A DNA stretch of 64,000 nucleotides from Melastoma dodecandrum. Lineage: Eukaryota; Streptophyta; Magnoliopsida; Myrtales; Melastomataceae. The notes under the pieces are model-generated. The model made no database searches. It saw nothing but the letters and a program-made list of their open reading frames with translations, and had not been told where the DNA came from. Position 1 is the first letter of the stretch, and each line of letters opens with the position of its first letter. The translations under genes were made by a program, and so were the position numbers. The stretch lies in assembly GCA_029817715.1 (NCBI GenBank), contig JARUPY010000534.1:2358501-2422500 (forward strand), in the 5' to 3' direction. Positions 22,987 to 35,282 of this stretch are shown piece after piece.

Positions 22987-25200
22987 ATGAAGTTTCTAGA
23001 ATACACCCCCTTTGAAAGGCAATTTCTCATATCAGCCCCTCTCTCTCTCTCTCTCTCTACCTTCTTATTGTCTTGGCCATAAGCTTCAAACTAGAACCCA
23101 TATCACTTTTACTCAACATTCATGGAGGTTTCTGTGTTTGCTTGGCAGGATAAATGACTTTTTAGATCATTTAAATCTCGGGGAATGCACCATCAAAGGA
23201 TGCCTTGAAGCTTACTCTTGTATGCGTGGCCGCCATCCACGCTTTCATATTCAGCTTGACTACAAATGTTGATTTCGGGTTATGCCTTCTTGTTTTCCAT
23301 AGGCAAACACACTGGAACAGATAAGAAGTTGTCCCTTAGCTTGGAACATGAGGTACGATTAGCTAGTCTTGTCATTGTCCGACCTATTACGTTGCAATAT
23401 GCTATAGGATTAGATGGACTTCTGGTTGACATTGAAAGTGATGGTCCCCGTGGCTTAGAGGTGTCATGTCCTATATGTTCAATGTTCAATGTTCAAGCCT
23501 TTTTCCCTACTCAGTAGGGCCAGGGATGCGGTCTTACTTTCTTGATGCACATGTCCTGTCCTGTCGTGAATGTGTTAAGCTTTGGAAGATACAGAAGTCA
23601 TAAAACTTTTTCGTTACATCATGATAGGATTCCTCAGTTATATTAGGTGCTTGTACGGAATCTGTGCTTATCTCCATGTGGGTTTTGTCCTGTTGGATCA
23701 TTTGTCTCTGGATTTCCTTCATTTGTTTGGGTCAAAATGATATATTGATCGACTGATTTTCACTCAGTGGTTCTGCTGGTCAATTTCAGATTCTTGATTA
23801 TCTTGGGCAATCTTCAGGATCCGACTCCTCATCACCAGCAGATTTGTTACTTAGCAGATCCAGGTGGTTCAAGTGCTGTGCCTAGGCTACCCATGTGAAG
23901 CTCTTGATTTTAATCTTTGATCAAGTTTCTATTGTCTTTACAGCCGGAAGACCCTGATTTATCTGGTGCTTAGCCTGTACCATATGTATCCGGACTATGA
24001 CTTCAGGTATCTGTGCATCTTAAGTGATTGATTTACGTGTATTACTAAGATAAGGAAGGGCTATGGGTAATGCCATTGTCAGCTAGCCAGGCGACATGGC
24101 ATCCCACGGCGTAGCCCTTCCCTAGTTATTCTGGGAGTGTTGTCAGAAGGTTGACCGACGGTTCGGATAACTGTTGTTCATGAGAGTTCGAGTCTCTCCA
24201 TTTCCCAATTTAGTAGTTTATTTTTTGGTTAGTATGATATTCTTTCTAGTGATTCTAATATTCGTAGAAATGGTGGTGCAGAAGTTGTTCTCGCCAGAAA
24301 GAGTAATTTGGTATCACTTCTGCCTGTTTCTTTTTCTTTTTTGCTTTTTCGCAGTGCCGTGAAAGCACATCAGTTCTTCACAGAGGAATGCTGGGACAGT
24401 TTTAAACAGATATTCGACAATTACCTGTTTGAAGCTTCAAGGGTATGATGTGCCTTTTGTTGGATTATCCTTGCTTTTGGATTCTATTATTTCTGCATAT
24501 AAGTCCGAAATGTTTAAATTTGCATTCCGCTTTACTTTTCCTAATGCTTGGATATTATGTTTTGTATTCTATTAGAAATACCTTACAGTCGGTACTATGC
24601 CAAACCTTCAAACTATGCGCAGTATCTGGTTACTGATTATTTCCTTTAATGAATCTTCTGAAACAATTGCTCCAGGCATGGCATGAGGTACATGGAGATG
24701 GTTCGCTGCTGGAAACCTTGCAACACGCTTTAGATGAGGTAGAAATTCTCAAGTAGGTTCTGTTGTTTGGCAACTTCCTAATCTACAGAAATAATAGGTG
24801 GTGAAGCTGTCAGAGTGCGATATATACAGCTATAACCCAACCTCGGATGCAGATCCATTTTCTGAGAGTGGATCAATGTGAGTACCCTACGGTTCATGTC
24901 AATAATAGGTCGAAATTCTGAGCGGCTTTTGAAATTACGCTTTATCCACAGATGGTCCTTCAGCTTCTTCTTTTACAACCGCAAACTAAAGCGAGTAGTC
25001 ACCTTCCGATTTTGCTGTTTGAGGTTTTTAACTTCACCACTTATTTCCAGTTCTCAGAATGGTGGGAAAGAAATCGTTGACTAGTTAGTTCTTTCTTTGT
25101 GAATGCCTTTCTCTGCAGTAATCTGGCTGGGGAGGGATTTATTCGTAGCCCACTGGGCTTTGATGAAGATGGAGACATCTTTGATGACATGGACATGTAA
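22987..25200 (+). CDS. MAF1: MAF1, repressor of RNA polymerase III transcription
   Basis: Conserved nuclear/cytosolic repressor that binds Pol III and TFIIIB under stress and TOR inhibition. Ten exons: 22987-23018, 23149-23219, 23303-23352, 23790-23863, 23944-24006, 24355-24442, 24676-24738, 24798-24877, 24952-25023, 25119-25200. They sum to 675 nt, 224 residues, with no stop. Box A is MKFLEYTPFERINDFLDHLNL; a Ser-rich phosphorylation-type linker follows (SSGSDSSSP). Then come SRKTLIYLVLSLYHMYPDYDFS, AVKAHQFFTEECW, VVKLSECDIYSYNPTSDADPF, the C-box WSFSFFFYNRKLKRVVTFRF, and an acidic tail ending GDIFDDMDM. The first intron starts with GC instead of GT (AAAG-GCAATT). Length equals plant orthologues, so it is probably functional. 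Confidence 0.95.
24054..24121. repeat. Small foldback (imperfect hairpin) in MAF1 intron 5
   Basis: GGAAGGGCTA at 24054-24063 is the inverse complement of 24112-24121, and the pairing continues with TAATGCCAT versus ATGGCATCC further in. It looks like a small MITE-like foldback or a stable intronic hairpin. Confidence 0.6.
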
Positions 25201-26214
25201 ATATGACTGTCGAGGTGTTAGGACACCGGCCACCTTGTCCATATCGACTTCCAGTTAGTTGCTTGTACATGTCTAGTGTAAAGCTGCATGGGTGAACCCC
25301 GACATCTCAAGGGGTCCAGCTTTATCGCATGTATAGTTTCCTTAAGACACTTTATGCTGCGGGATTCGAAGACTGGAGGCTTGTAATGACACTCGCGTAG
25401 GTATATTTATGTGAGGTTACTGCTGGGCGTGATGTTTCTCGTATCATGTTGGATGACTAGATATGCGAGTAGTTGGCTGAGCGCAACTTTGGTCTTGTTC
25501 CTTGGGCGGGGAGCTTTCCAATTATAAAAATGCGTTGTTTTGGTTTTGCGTGGGTTATGATGCTTCCGCTTTTTGCATTTACTGGTGTCCGGACGACTCA
25601 TTCGATGAATATCTTAAATGTTAAGACCTAATTTCCCTAATGATGATGTTAGACTTGGTGAAAAATTAAACTGCGAGGTTTATTGAGTAAGATATTCGAC
25701 CCGTTGTGCTGTGCAGTGGTACTCGGCAGCGTAAGGCAATCACGAAGACGTTAAGGGTTAACATTGAAAATTTGAAACTGTAACTGTTATTCCTGGTATC
25801 GAACGTTGTCATCCCCATTTGATCTACTCGGGTCATAATCCATCTGATCATTTTAAAAGAAACTTAGATTGGAATAAGATTACTCGCATGAGGTCTTATT
25901 CTAGAAGCACAGTCCCAAATGCTGATAGTACTGTTATGCTGCTAGCTGCCTGTCGGTTCCACGAGGAGATGAGAATTTCCAAATAATATCTTATGCCTTT
26001 GGAATTTAGTCTATATGACGCAGTATTGGGCTACACCGGATTCTAGTACTATGTTAGAATACTCAAACCTAAAATATAAGTCCAATGAGGCTGCCCTCGT
26101 AATAAATGGAATACTCCATTAGACTTATGTATTAATTTGAAACATTTTTTAGCTATCCAATGTGGTAACATGGTTGGCACTTCAACACTTCTGTATCTTC
26201 TTTGTTTCTTTAGT
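25201..26214. other. MAF1 3' UTR and spacer
   Basis: 3' flank of MAF1, then AT-rich DNA without recognisable genes up to the solo LTR. Confidence 0.5.
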
Positions 26215-26219
26215 AGTTG

Positions 26220-26969
26220 TGTTTAGCAACAGAAATTATGGGCCACAGATCTCACCCAATCTGTGGATCGACGGTCCAGAACACAAGCCCAAGGAAGGAA
26301 AATCCAGGAAGGAGGTGACCACGGATACACACTAGGCGAAGGCTTACTGGGTAAAGGGATCACCAAGCGACGAGATTACCAGGCGACGGGCGACAACAGG
26401 TTGGCGAAGCGACAAGCAACAGTCAGACTGGGCGAGCGAGGAAACTCTACAGTGAAGGCTAATGGGCGACATGGTCGATCAGTCAGCTGTTAAGGAAGGC
26501 TCCAGAAGATCTCAGGATACGAAATGGGATTGTTGTCAAGATTGCTCACATAGAAAGGGGATATTCCATGAAGACTGGCGGCAAAGGAAGCGTAATATAT
26601 GTGCAATATTATATTACCGTATATACATAGGTCTAGCTTAGTATAAATAGTTGTTCTTAGGCATTGTACAAACACACATCAATACCTCTCTACAGACGGA
26701 TATATATTGTCATATTTTATCTTTTCAAGCATTCCAGCGTTCAAGCTCTCTTTGTGCTCTTGTGTTCCTGCTCACTTTCGAAGACATCGTCGATGGCATC
26801 CGTAAGTGCTTCCGCTTAAGGCTACCCATCCGCTGTCTTTCTCTCTTTCTTTTATTTCATACGGCGACCACACATTCAACGAATCCTCCGGGCATCAGTT
26901 GACTCGTAGTGCCAGATATTTCCGACGCGTTTGAATCCGGCTTGTCCGCGGTCACTTCCGGAGCGAACA
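26220..26969 (+). mobile_element. Solo LTR (plus orientation) with 5-bp target duplication
   Basis: 750-bp sequence starting TGTTTAGCAACAG and ending GAGCGAACA, flanked on both sides by AGTTG (26215-26219 and 26970-26974). A second, inverted copy is at 35283-36010. A TATA box lies at 26642-26649 (TATAAATA), followed by pyrimidine-rich sequence. There is no internal domain, primer-binding site or second LTR, so this is the product of LTR-LTR recombination. The family is undetermined; it looks like a Ty3-type LTR. Confidence 0.88.
26642..26649 (+). promoter_or_regulatory. TATA box of the solo LTR
   Basis: TATAAATA within a stretch conserved in the other copy (35597-35604, minus strand). It is the likely U3/R promoter of the former retrotransposon and could still drive read-out toward mL43, which starts 0.7 kb downstream on the same strand. 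Confidence 0.6.
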
Positions 26970-26974
26970 AGTTG

Positions 26975-27341
26975 ATTGGATGAATAACAAGTGCTATAGT
27001 TCGGGACAACTAGAGCTCCCCGGTTAAATCCCTTTTGATCTCGTCCTGCCATCGTCCGATGAATGTGGAAATTTTCCTATCGATATTTATTTGATTATTT
27101 TTTTCTAGGTATTCATGAAAACTTGTAACTGAAGAGACTTATTAAACGAAAGAGGCCTGACTTTGATTAAGGAAAGAAAGAATTCCAAGATGAGATCCCC
27201 CGATTTCATTGGGCCTAAATGGGCCAGCCCAAAGAGGCGGGGGAGGCAAGTCCTAGGACACGACGTGGTGGAGATTTTTTTTTTTTCTGTTAAACCCTAA
27301 CTTGTTCTTCTCGGTGTAAGCGAATTGGAGTTAGGGAGAGG
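26975..27341. other. mL43 promoter and 5' UTR
   Basis: Short spacer between the solo LTR and the mL43 start codon; contains a poly(T) run at about 27277. Confidence 0.5.
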
Positions 27342-29040
27342 ATGGCGTTGAGAGGGGTATGGCAGCTTCAGAAGCTGGTTGTCAGCTACTGCAATTGGGG
27401 CGGAAGCAGCCGTGGCATCAGGTGATTATTCCTCTCCTGTTCCTTTTTCGGAGGATGCAGGCTTATTAGGAGTGATGATGGAAGGTGGCGTTCTGGCCCG
27501 CGGTGGGGCTTGTGCAATTGGTTATCAGAAGGTTGTCTTTTTGGCACAGCCTTTTGCTTCTTCTGCTGATGAATGCTTTGTTAGGAGGACAAGGCAGGAT
27601 GGAATCCTTTCTTGTTTTTAGTTCAAATCTGTTTCTAGCAGAAACCATGGGTACTATCCAGTCCCATTATATTTAAAGAAAGAGGCGTTGGGAGTGCTTG
27701 TACTTATACAGATGATGGAGCGGCTCAACGTTTTATGTAGCTTCCGAGGCTATCTGTTGTGTGATTTCTGCCATTGCTATCTCACTTTTTACTTGAACAT
27801 TTGCTAGGATGGCAACGAGACGAATGGTCTGTGAATGGTGTTTTGAATGGAAGAATCAGCATTAACCTTACATGTCAACACACGTTGCGGGGTAGCCCAA
27901 CGGTTCTCAAACCAAAAGAATTACAGGAAATAGCCTATATTTTCATAAAACAGCCGCAAAACAGTTATGCCTTAGTGAAAACAAGTTCTCAGAAGGTGTA
28001 GACCAAGACTAGGCTTATGGGTAGATTCTCGGCTTCTGTAGATCACGTAGCGAACTTTAGCTTTCTGTTGCCATTCCTTTTAACGCGAGATAAGATGTAA
28101 ATAAACCTTGAGACTCACCTAGATTGGGTGAGTGGTGATGTCTTAGTGAATAAATCTTCTGTCCTTTACGAGGGTTAAAGCTTATTTCCTGTTAAATAGA
28201 ACTGATAATCTAGCAAGTTCTTGGAACACTTCAGAAGTGTAAAGGCAGTGCTAGCTGTTTGCTTGCTATTGCTCTCGTGATAAAGAAGAGGATATTGAGT
28301 TGGGGATATCATGCGATGCATCTTAGACTGCATGTATTGCGTATGCAAGTGAGCATAATGCATGAATAGTCTACTTGCTTCTGTGAACGTCGGAATATCT
28401 GACAGCTGGATGGGAACACTGCAGTTAACAAATCACATGTTTATATGAACCTGCAAAGTAGGTCTATGGATTCAAGTGAAAAATAATCACTCGCACTCGT
28501 CAAGAAAAATTATTTCCACTGGTCTTTTTCTTCCTCATCAAAACAAGTCATAAAAATCCTTTTTTTAGCAGAAGTTGACTTTATTTTTGGTAAATTTCCA
28601 ACCCTAAACTGAATTAAGTTTTGCGTTGCTGCAGGGCGTTCATGGAAACCGAGCTGCCAGCATTCCAAGAGAAGAATTCTCAACTAGAAATTGTCCCTGA
28701 ACTAATCCGCGGGCAGCATCCCCATTTGAAGGCCTTCTACAGTAAGGACCCAATGGTTGTTATTTGTCAATTCGCCGTTTGCCCTTAGTTTTACGTAACT
28801 TTGTGCTTGGGCTGTCCGTTCCCGGAGCACATGACCTGAGAGTGTATCTTAATCCTTGAATATTTAGAGAATAAGAAACAGCGAGTCGTATGCGTGAAGA
28901 ACATGACCCCGGACGACATTCTCCTGCACTCGACCAGGTTGAGAAATGCGCTGGGAAGAAAAGTGGTGAAGTTGAAGACCAGGCACGTCACGAAACACCC
29001 GACCGTGCAAGGAACTTGGTCAACAGCTCTGAAATTCTGA
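27342..29040 (+). CDS. mL43: Mitochondrial large-subunit ribosomal protein mL43 (L51/S25/CI-B8 family)
   Basis: Component of the mitochondrial large ribosomal subunit. Three exons: 27342-27421, 28635-28741 and 28868-29040, 360 nt, 119 residues. The splice joins restore CGG/Arg-type and AAG/Lys codons. The product starts MALRGVWQLQKLVVSYCNWG with GGSSRGIR, continues AFMETELPAFQEKN and LIRGQHPHLKAFY, and ends VVCVKNMTPDDILLHSTRL, NALGRKVVKL, HPTVQGTWSTALKF. This matches plant mL43 closely in length and sequence. It has a thioredoxin-like L51/S25 fold; the start of the protein acts as an uncleaved or short mitochondrial signal. Intron 1 is 1.2 kb. No damage is seen. Confidence 0.93.
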
Positions 29041-30128
29041 TCGTGAAGTCATCATTTTCCCGCTACCGATTACTGGGCTTGCTCAAGCAGTGGATAAAGT
29101 GTTCTGGGATTTTGTTTCAGTAGATGGGGGAGAAGAGATCCGAGTGCATTATGCAATAACTAAACTTTGTAAACTTGAATTCGAGATTAATAACCTCAAT
29201 TTTTAGACATAGGGATTTTTAACAGTTTGCGTGTGGTAAATTATAAATTATTACTCGGATTAACTGTATATATAAACAAGCCTCTTTTCTAAGTGACCAA
29301 TTTTGTGTAGCTAAGTTTGTTGGTTTATAATATAAAATTCACTGAATAACTAAACTTTTACGGATTAATCATACAAATTTCTTTTGATTGCAAAAGTCGC
29401 GGGCTTCTTTTAGGGTTGTCAATCTGTGTCAATTAATAAAGTCGTATTTTAGTAGCGACTTTAAATTATTAAAAATGACATAGGTTGGAAATGTCGAAGA
29501 GAATAATCGTATTTCGTAAAATTTAAAAAAAAAAACTAAATCAATACCCGTACAAAGGTCGGTGTTTAGCTATGCCAAGCTATAACGTCCGGGGATGCTA
29601 AGCCAAAGTAGTACACTTGAAGATAAGTAAAACCATTTTCGTACCAAAATTCTAAATCGGGAGTTGTTAGGAAAAAGAAAATGCTAATTCAAGCCTAAAA
29701 TTTTCATCTATTTGATCAAACCCACCTCCTATAGTGACAGACAGAAATCTAAATCGGAGAAAAGAGTAGTAGGTCGCCGAAATAGTGGACAAGGCAGCGT
29801 TTCTCTAACCCAACGGAACCAAATCCCTGTTTCTTTCTCCGACCCAGTAAAGCTCGAAGCCAACCCTAGTGGACAAGGATCGCCGGCGGTTGGGCTGTCT
29901 AAAAGGTTTCAACTCTGTTCGGACATGGGTGAGGGATCTTCTTCTGGACATAATTTTTATATTTTGTCCTTTGATTTAAATAATTTTTACAGATAGGTCC
30001 TAACCCAAAGGCGCGCGCTTCACCGTTTGCGCCAGCCTCGCCTTGCCTCATCGCCTAGGCGAGAGAGGCGAGCGCCTTTAATAACACTGTCGAAACCACT
30101 GCCGGACACAAATCCGAGATACCCCCAG
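29041..30128. other. Spacer between mL43 and ORC4, with a repeat
   Basis: AT-rich. 29523-29600 carries a motif also found at 35058-35135 in the same orientation (CCGTACAAAGGTCGGTGTTT and TATAACGTCCGGGGATG). The final 200 bp are probably ORC4 promoter and 5' UTR. Confidence 0.55.
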
Positions 30129-33100
30129 ATGACGTTGCGGCAGAGGCACGGCGGCGGCGGAGTACTCTCGTCGTCGCGTTCGAATTCGGGACGTAGCAAC
30201 AGGGAAGAAGCGGAGAAAGCGTCGATCCTGCTGAGGGGGAGACTGTCCAGTCCCACCTTCATCTTCCAGCCCCTTTGCCACGACTCCTTCCCCGACTCCA
30301 ACTACAGGTCGATCTTGTTAACCCTAACTCCTTCCAAAAAGGATTGACTAAGGATCTAATAAAAGGAAACTGGTGCAGTAAGTTGAAGTTCCTGATATCT
30401 GCTTCCATCAAGGAGGCTTGCAACAACTCTCTACTGCTCCTTGGTCCCCGTGGATGCGGCAAGAAGGCGGTGCGTCATAGCCCCGCGTTGTTTCCATGAT
30501 TACTCATATGTGTACATGTGATGAGTGATGATGCGTTCCTTTTCTTTCTAGGTGTTAGAAATCGTTCTTGAGGATCTGCTTCTTGAGTGTCCCGATGCGT
30601 TGACCGTGGTATGGCAATCGTAGTGCGTCTCTCCTATATGTCTGCTTGATGCTCTCTTTACCTTGTGTATTTGTATCTAAAAGAAAATTGACAACTTGGG
30701 ATTCGGAATTTATCAGATCAGGCTGAATGGGCTCCTCCATGGTGAAGATGCCTCTGCCCTCAAGGTGAGCTAGTCTTCCTTCCCTGTGGGTTCCCTGTTT
30801 CAAGGTTGAACGGTTGAAGCTCTTTTGGCGATGAAGTGTGACAACTACTACCCGTGTTCATCGATTTTGCAATCACTTTCCCCCTTTCTTGCTCTTGCTG
30901 TCCTAATTTTCCATTAGTGCTTGGTTGCTTAACCCATCATTTGTTCAACTTTCCCCAGGAAATCGCAAGGCAATTATGTGCAGACCATCAGCTGTCTTTC
31001 TCGAAAACAGTAATCTCTACCTTTATTAACTGCTGTATCTAGAATGTCACGTTGATGATAACTCTCTCAAGTGTATTTTATCTTTCTTCAGGCCTCATTT
31101 GATGATAACTCTCAATTCTTGATAGCCATGCTTCGGTAAGTTTATCATTACATCGGTGCTAAAGCTCCCAACCAAGTCTTTGACTGGGAGCAAAGAGCTT
31201 GGAGCTTCTGCTCTGCAAATTAGACATTCATTGATTTGTGATTTTGGTGGGCAGGGAGTCTGGATTAGCTCATAAAACAATTACTTTTGTGCTGGACGAG
31301 TTTGACCTCTTCACACAGGTTACATTCGGCTTCTTTGCCTCATCTTACTTTTTTTACATGAATCATTCACTATCACCGAAGAAGCAAAACAGGACCAACT
31401 CCTTTTTGCAGGGAAAGCAGCGTCTGCTTTATGCTTTGCTCGATGCTGTGCAGTCAGTGACATCTCAAGCTGTTGTTGTTGGAGTGAGCTGCCGCTTGGT
31501 ATGTCCATTGTTTTCTGTTATGCAGAAAATATGTCCATTTTTGCATAAAAGGATGATTCATTCAATTCAAATCAAGAGACTTAGGCCCCCAAAAGGCCCT
31601 CTAGGGCTCCTGCATGAAAGCATGTGTAGTAAGTTGATTGCACTATCCAGTGGAAAACGGATAGGGATAAGGTCTTCTGGTTGGGCGCTTATGCCCCGAC
31701 AGTGGGGCCTTATGGGGAAGGGCCCAGCCAAATAAGGAAATCTCTCTTCCCACCAGTCGTGGGGGGCCTCAACCTCTTCAAGTTTTATGTTCTTCTGGTT
31801 GGTCTAGTGCAATGTTGGTCAATTTGTCCGCTACTTTGTTGCTGTCCCTCCGCACATGTCAACCTTTGTTGAGAAAATAGTTCAGGCTTTTCTAACCTCG
31901 GATTTATAGCGAATGCACTAGTTCATTGAACAGTATGTCCTTCAGGATGCTGATCAGTTGTTGGAGAAGAGAGTGAGGTCTCGTTTTTCTCACAGGAAAT
32001 TGTTATTTCTACCTCCTTCAGAATCAGAAGTGCAGAGGTCAAATTGAATCCACAATCTCCTGTGCAGTTGTTCCTTATTTCGAAACCTTTTGTTTTAATT
32101 ATCCAATATTGTCTTCTTCAATAGGTTGATGAATCACGTCCTGTCTTTGCCAATGGACTCAAGCATCTTGCTTGATTATGCAGCGGAGTTTAATAAGAAG
32201 CTTCAGGTAACCTCTCAAAATTTGTCTCTCAGTATAAGACTCCTACTGATAGAGTCCAGCAAGAGCTTGGTAGGATCTTATCTCCTAAAGGTCGATCTTT
32301 CACAAACTTCTGGTCTGGATCGTCTGGGCAGCAAATTTATCTTAGAACAATGTCAATGTCACTTCTCAAAATTTGGATTGATTGTATAATGACCAAAGTA
32401 AATTCATAGTATTCTCATGGATTGTACAATTTGGATAATTACTGATGTGTATTAAGAATTACATAACATTTTTTTTCAGGATATATTTGCACATGCAAGT
32501 TTTAAGGAAATTATTCAGACATTTTTAGGTAGCTTTCCCACAGTCATGCACCTTAAGACCTTCCTGTGAGTTTTCTTTCCAAATTTTCGGTATTATTTTG
32601 ATTATTTTGGGTGTTTTTGAAAGCTTGCATGTGGTTATTGATTGCATAATATTCCAGGTTCCAGGCTATCTCGAGTATGGATTTGGATTTGGGTTACTTA
32701 ACTTTAAAGAACTTCAGCAGTTCAATTTCATGCATCCAGAGGCAGCCAAAAATACAAGCTTTAAAAGGTTTTGGTCCATTGTCAACAGTTCAACCATTTT
32801 GTGCATATAGATCCTGATGTTCATGAAATCCGAACTCATGTGAAATGAACAGTTATCTTTTATGAGACTGCGTGAATTTGTTTTTCTTGGCTGTAGGGTA
32901 TATCCGACCTATCATCTATTAAGTAATGGTGCACTATAGCACTGTTTAGACATTGGCCCATCGGCGTCTACTTTGGTGCATAAATTCCTGGCTTTGGGTT
33001 CTTCTAGCTGCATGTCTTTAACACTCGCTTCGGACGTCTTTGAAAACCATCACGCCTCTTGCTTGTCCCTATATTATTTCATTTTCTTCTTCCTGAAAGG

Positions 33101-34382
33101 CCACAGTTGATGTTTTCTCTCTTGCATGTTTCTAGATTGCTCCATTTTAGAGTTGTATATCCTTGTATGCATGAAGAGACTGGAAGTGAAAGAGCAGAAT
33201 TCTTACAGTTTCAATGCTTTAATGAGAGGTGAATCTCGTCCTGTCTTTATTGCTTGTGAGTGTGATTAGGAATTTTAGTTTGGCTATAGACAAGTACATG
33301 AATATTGCAGAGTACAAAAGCATTCACGACTCTTTCCAAATGTCCGACTTCTACAGCCAGCAGATGTGCCTCCGGGTGAGTGCAGAGAAGTTCTTTCCCC
33401 CTTTCACCCGAGTTTCTTTTGGGGAACCTTTTTGTTTGTGATTTCCTCAACTAAGTCTCCATCCTTTTGACGTTAAGTGATCCCCGATGCTTTCATTTGA
33501 TGTGTAGTCCTTTTTCTAGATGGCTACTTAGTGGCTTTTTTAGTCTTGAGGCGTATGGTGTGCTTGGACTGAGGACTGGTTAGGGGAGTGAAATTGAGAA
33601 TGAACAGCGTAAAATGATACATGGCTGCAGATTCCTGCCATGACTTCAAGTTGTCGTTCTTCTAACATTTGCTTGTATTCATCTAATATGAGCAGCATAA
33701 AATGATTTTTCCCCTAAGCTCATTATATGCTGACATCTGCCTTCTGCAGGCATTTGAACATCTTCTGCAGTGTGGATTAATCAGTTTTATGGATTGCAAA
33801 GGGCGCAGTCAATCCATTGAGTTTCGCTCAGTGAAGCTCCTTGTGTCGTCAGCCGAACTTATCCTTGGTCTAAAATCTCATATTTCTTGTCCGGTAATGT
33901 TCTATATTTATCAACTCTATTTTCCTTGGTTATTGCAATACCACATCCTCAGCTGTCATAATGCTAGCTTTTCATACTGCTGACTAGGCCTGACATATGT
34001 GTCATTGACTATTTTAAAGGGAAAGAACTTAAATGTAGTCTTTTTTTAATTATTTGTAAAAGTTTCTCAAATTAATTTCTAAGATGACCGAAAATCACTT
34101 TTCTGGATATATTTCAAAGAACTTGTTTATAATTCGGCTTGGATTTGCAACTATGTGATGGTTTTCTTCTCCTTGTTGAATAAAGTATTTATGAATATTT
34201 GATTAGCTTCACCATTTCGGTTCAGGTTACGAGTTATTGTAATGTAATGTTTCAGTACCACAGCTTCCTAGACGTGATGACGGGATGGCAATTAAATTGG
34301 TAGTTTTTCTTCTGTTGTAAGATTAACTCTAGTAAGGCCTACTCTCTCATTGCAGGCCCTCCTCCATAAACTGGCATCATGA
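30129..34382 (+). CDS. ORC4: Origin recognition complex subunit 4
   Basis: AAA+ subunit of the nuclear origin recognition complex that loads MCM helicases. Sixteen exons: 30129-30307, 30379-30469, 30552-30608, 30717-30764, 30959-31009, 31092-31135, 31255-31318, 31412-31498, 31946-32037, 32125-32206, 32480-32565, 32658-32767, 33136-33228, 33311-33375, 33750-33893, 34356-34382. They sum to 1320 nt, 439 residues, with every junction in frame. Walker A is LLLGPRGCGKKAV and Walker B is FVLDEFDLFTQ. The Arg-finger region reads DADQLLEKRVRSRFSHRK. The C-terminal winged-helix part includes ISCIQRQPKIQALKDCSILE, YKSIHDSFQMSD and SAELILGLKSH. The N-terminus is basic and Ser/Gly-rich, slightly longer than in Arabidopsis. 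All introns are GT-AG. Confidence 0.95.
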
Positions 34383-35277
34383 TCTGTGGACTGATGGCTG
34401 ATTCGAATGACCTGTGATGATGCCGATTCTGCAATCTTGATGATATTTTTCTTTGTTGCTTCACAATTATGCTATTGGAGAAAGTTTTCCTTGCATTTCC
34501 ACAGCCACGAATAATGTCAAGGAGGCTAGTGGTCTGGCAGTGCATCCTCTCAAGGTATACGCTTCCTGTTCGGATGCTGAAAACCAACCCGGTAGAAAGA
34601 GAGGAGTCATCTTCTAATGGCATCGTGAAAAGGGGTCTCTCCTTGTGCATGTCCCCCCACCAACCTTGCTTCTCTTTTCATTTCATCAATCAAGTAGCAA
34701 AATTTCCAGGTAAAAATCAGGGGTCTATCAGCATATCGTAGGAGTCTTCTTCGGAAGGTAATTATCTGTATTGAACGCCCGAATTTTTAAAGCGTCTTAA
34801 GATAAGCCTATTCAAGCTTACGGATTCAATTGTGGCATGTGGAAACCTTGTGTGTACTCACTCCTATACATCCCTCTGACGCGTGGCTAAACCTTGTGTA
34901 TACTCCTATGATCTCAAACCACGTTTTTACGTGATCTTTCACCATTCATCGTAAAGTCGCGGTCCTAACGATGACTTTGATTATCCCGTCGAGATGTTTG
35001 GGACGATGATATAGGGACGGTATGTACGTTAGGAATATTGAAGAAAATTACCGTCAAAATTTTTAAAAAAACTAAATCGATATCCGTACAAAGGTCGGTG
35101 TTTAGCTTAATCCCAAATTATAACGTCCGGGGATGTTGGCTTTTCTAGATTGGACGGCTTTCTTTCTAAGATGTTTCAGTTCCATATGAGAAAAAGAACG
35201 AAGTAGAGCGGACACCAATCACACGTAATGCCCATTTTTCACCGTCGATGGATAACATGCAGACTTTAAACTCATTA
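34383..35277. other. ORC4 3' flank with dispersed repeat
   Basis: 3' UTR and spacer. 35058-35135 repeats 29523-29600. No gene was recognised. Confidence 0.5.
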
Positions 35278-35282
35278 CAACA

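Noticed and set aside
24182..24198. tRNA gene suggested by a perfect T-arm
   Set aside because: No matching acceptor stem, D-arm or anticodon arm at proper spacing.
29712..29996. 94-codon frame upstream of ORC4
   Set aside because: No recognisable domain and no splice or start context; probably chance.
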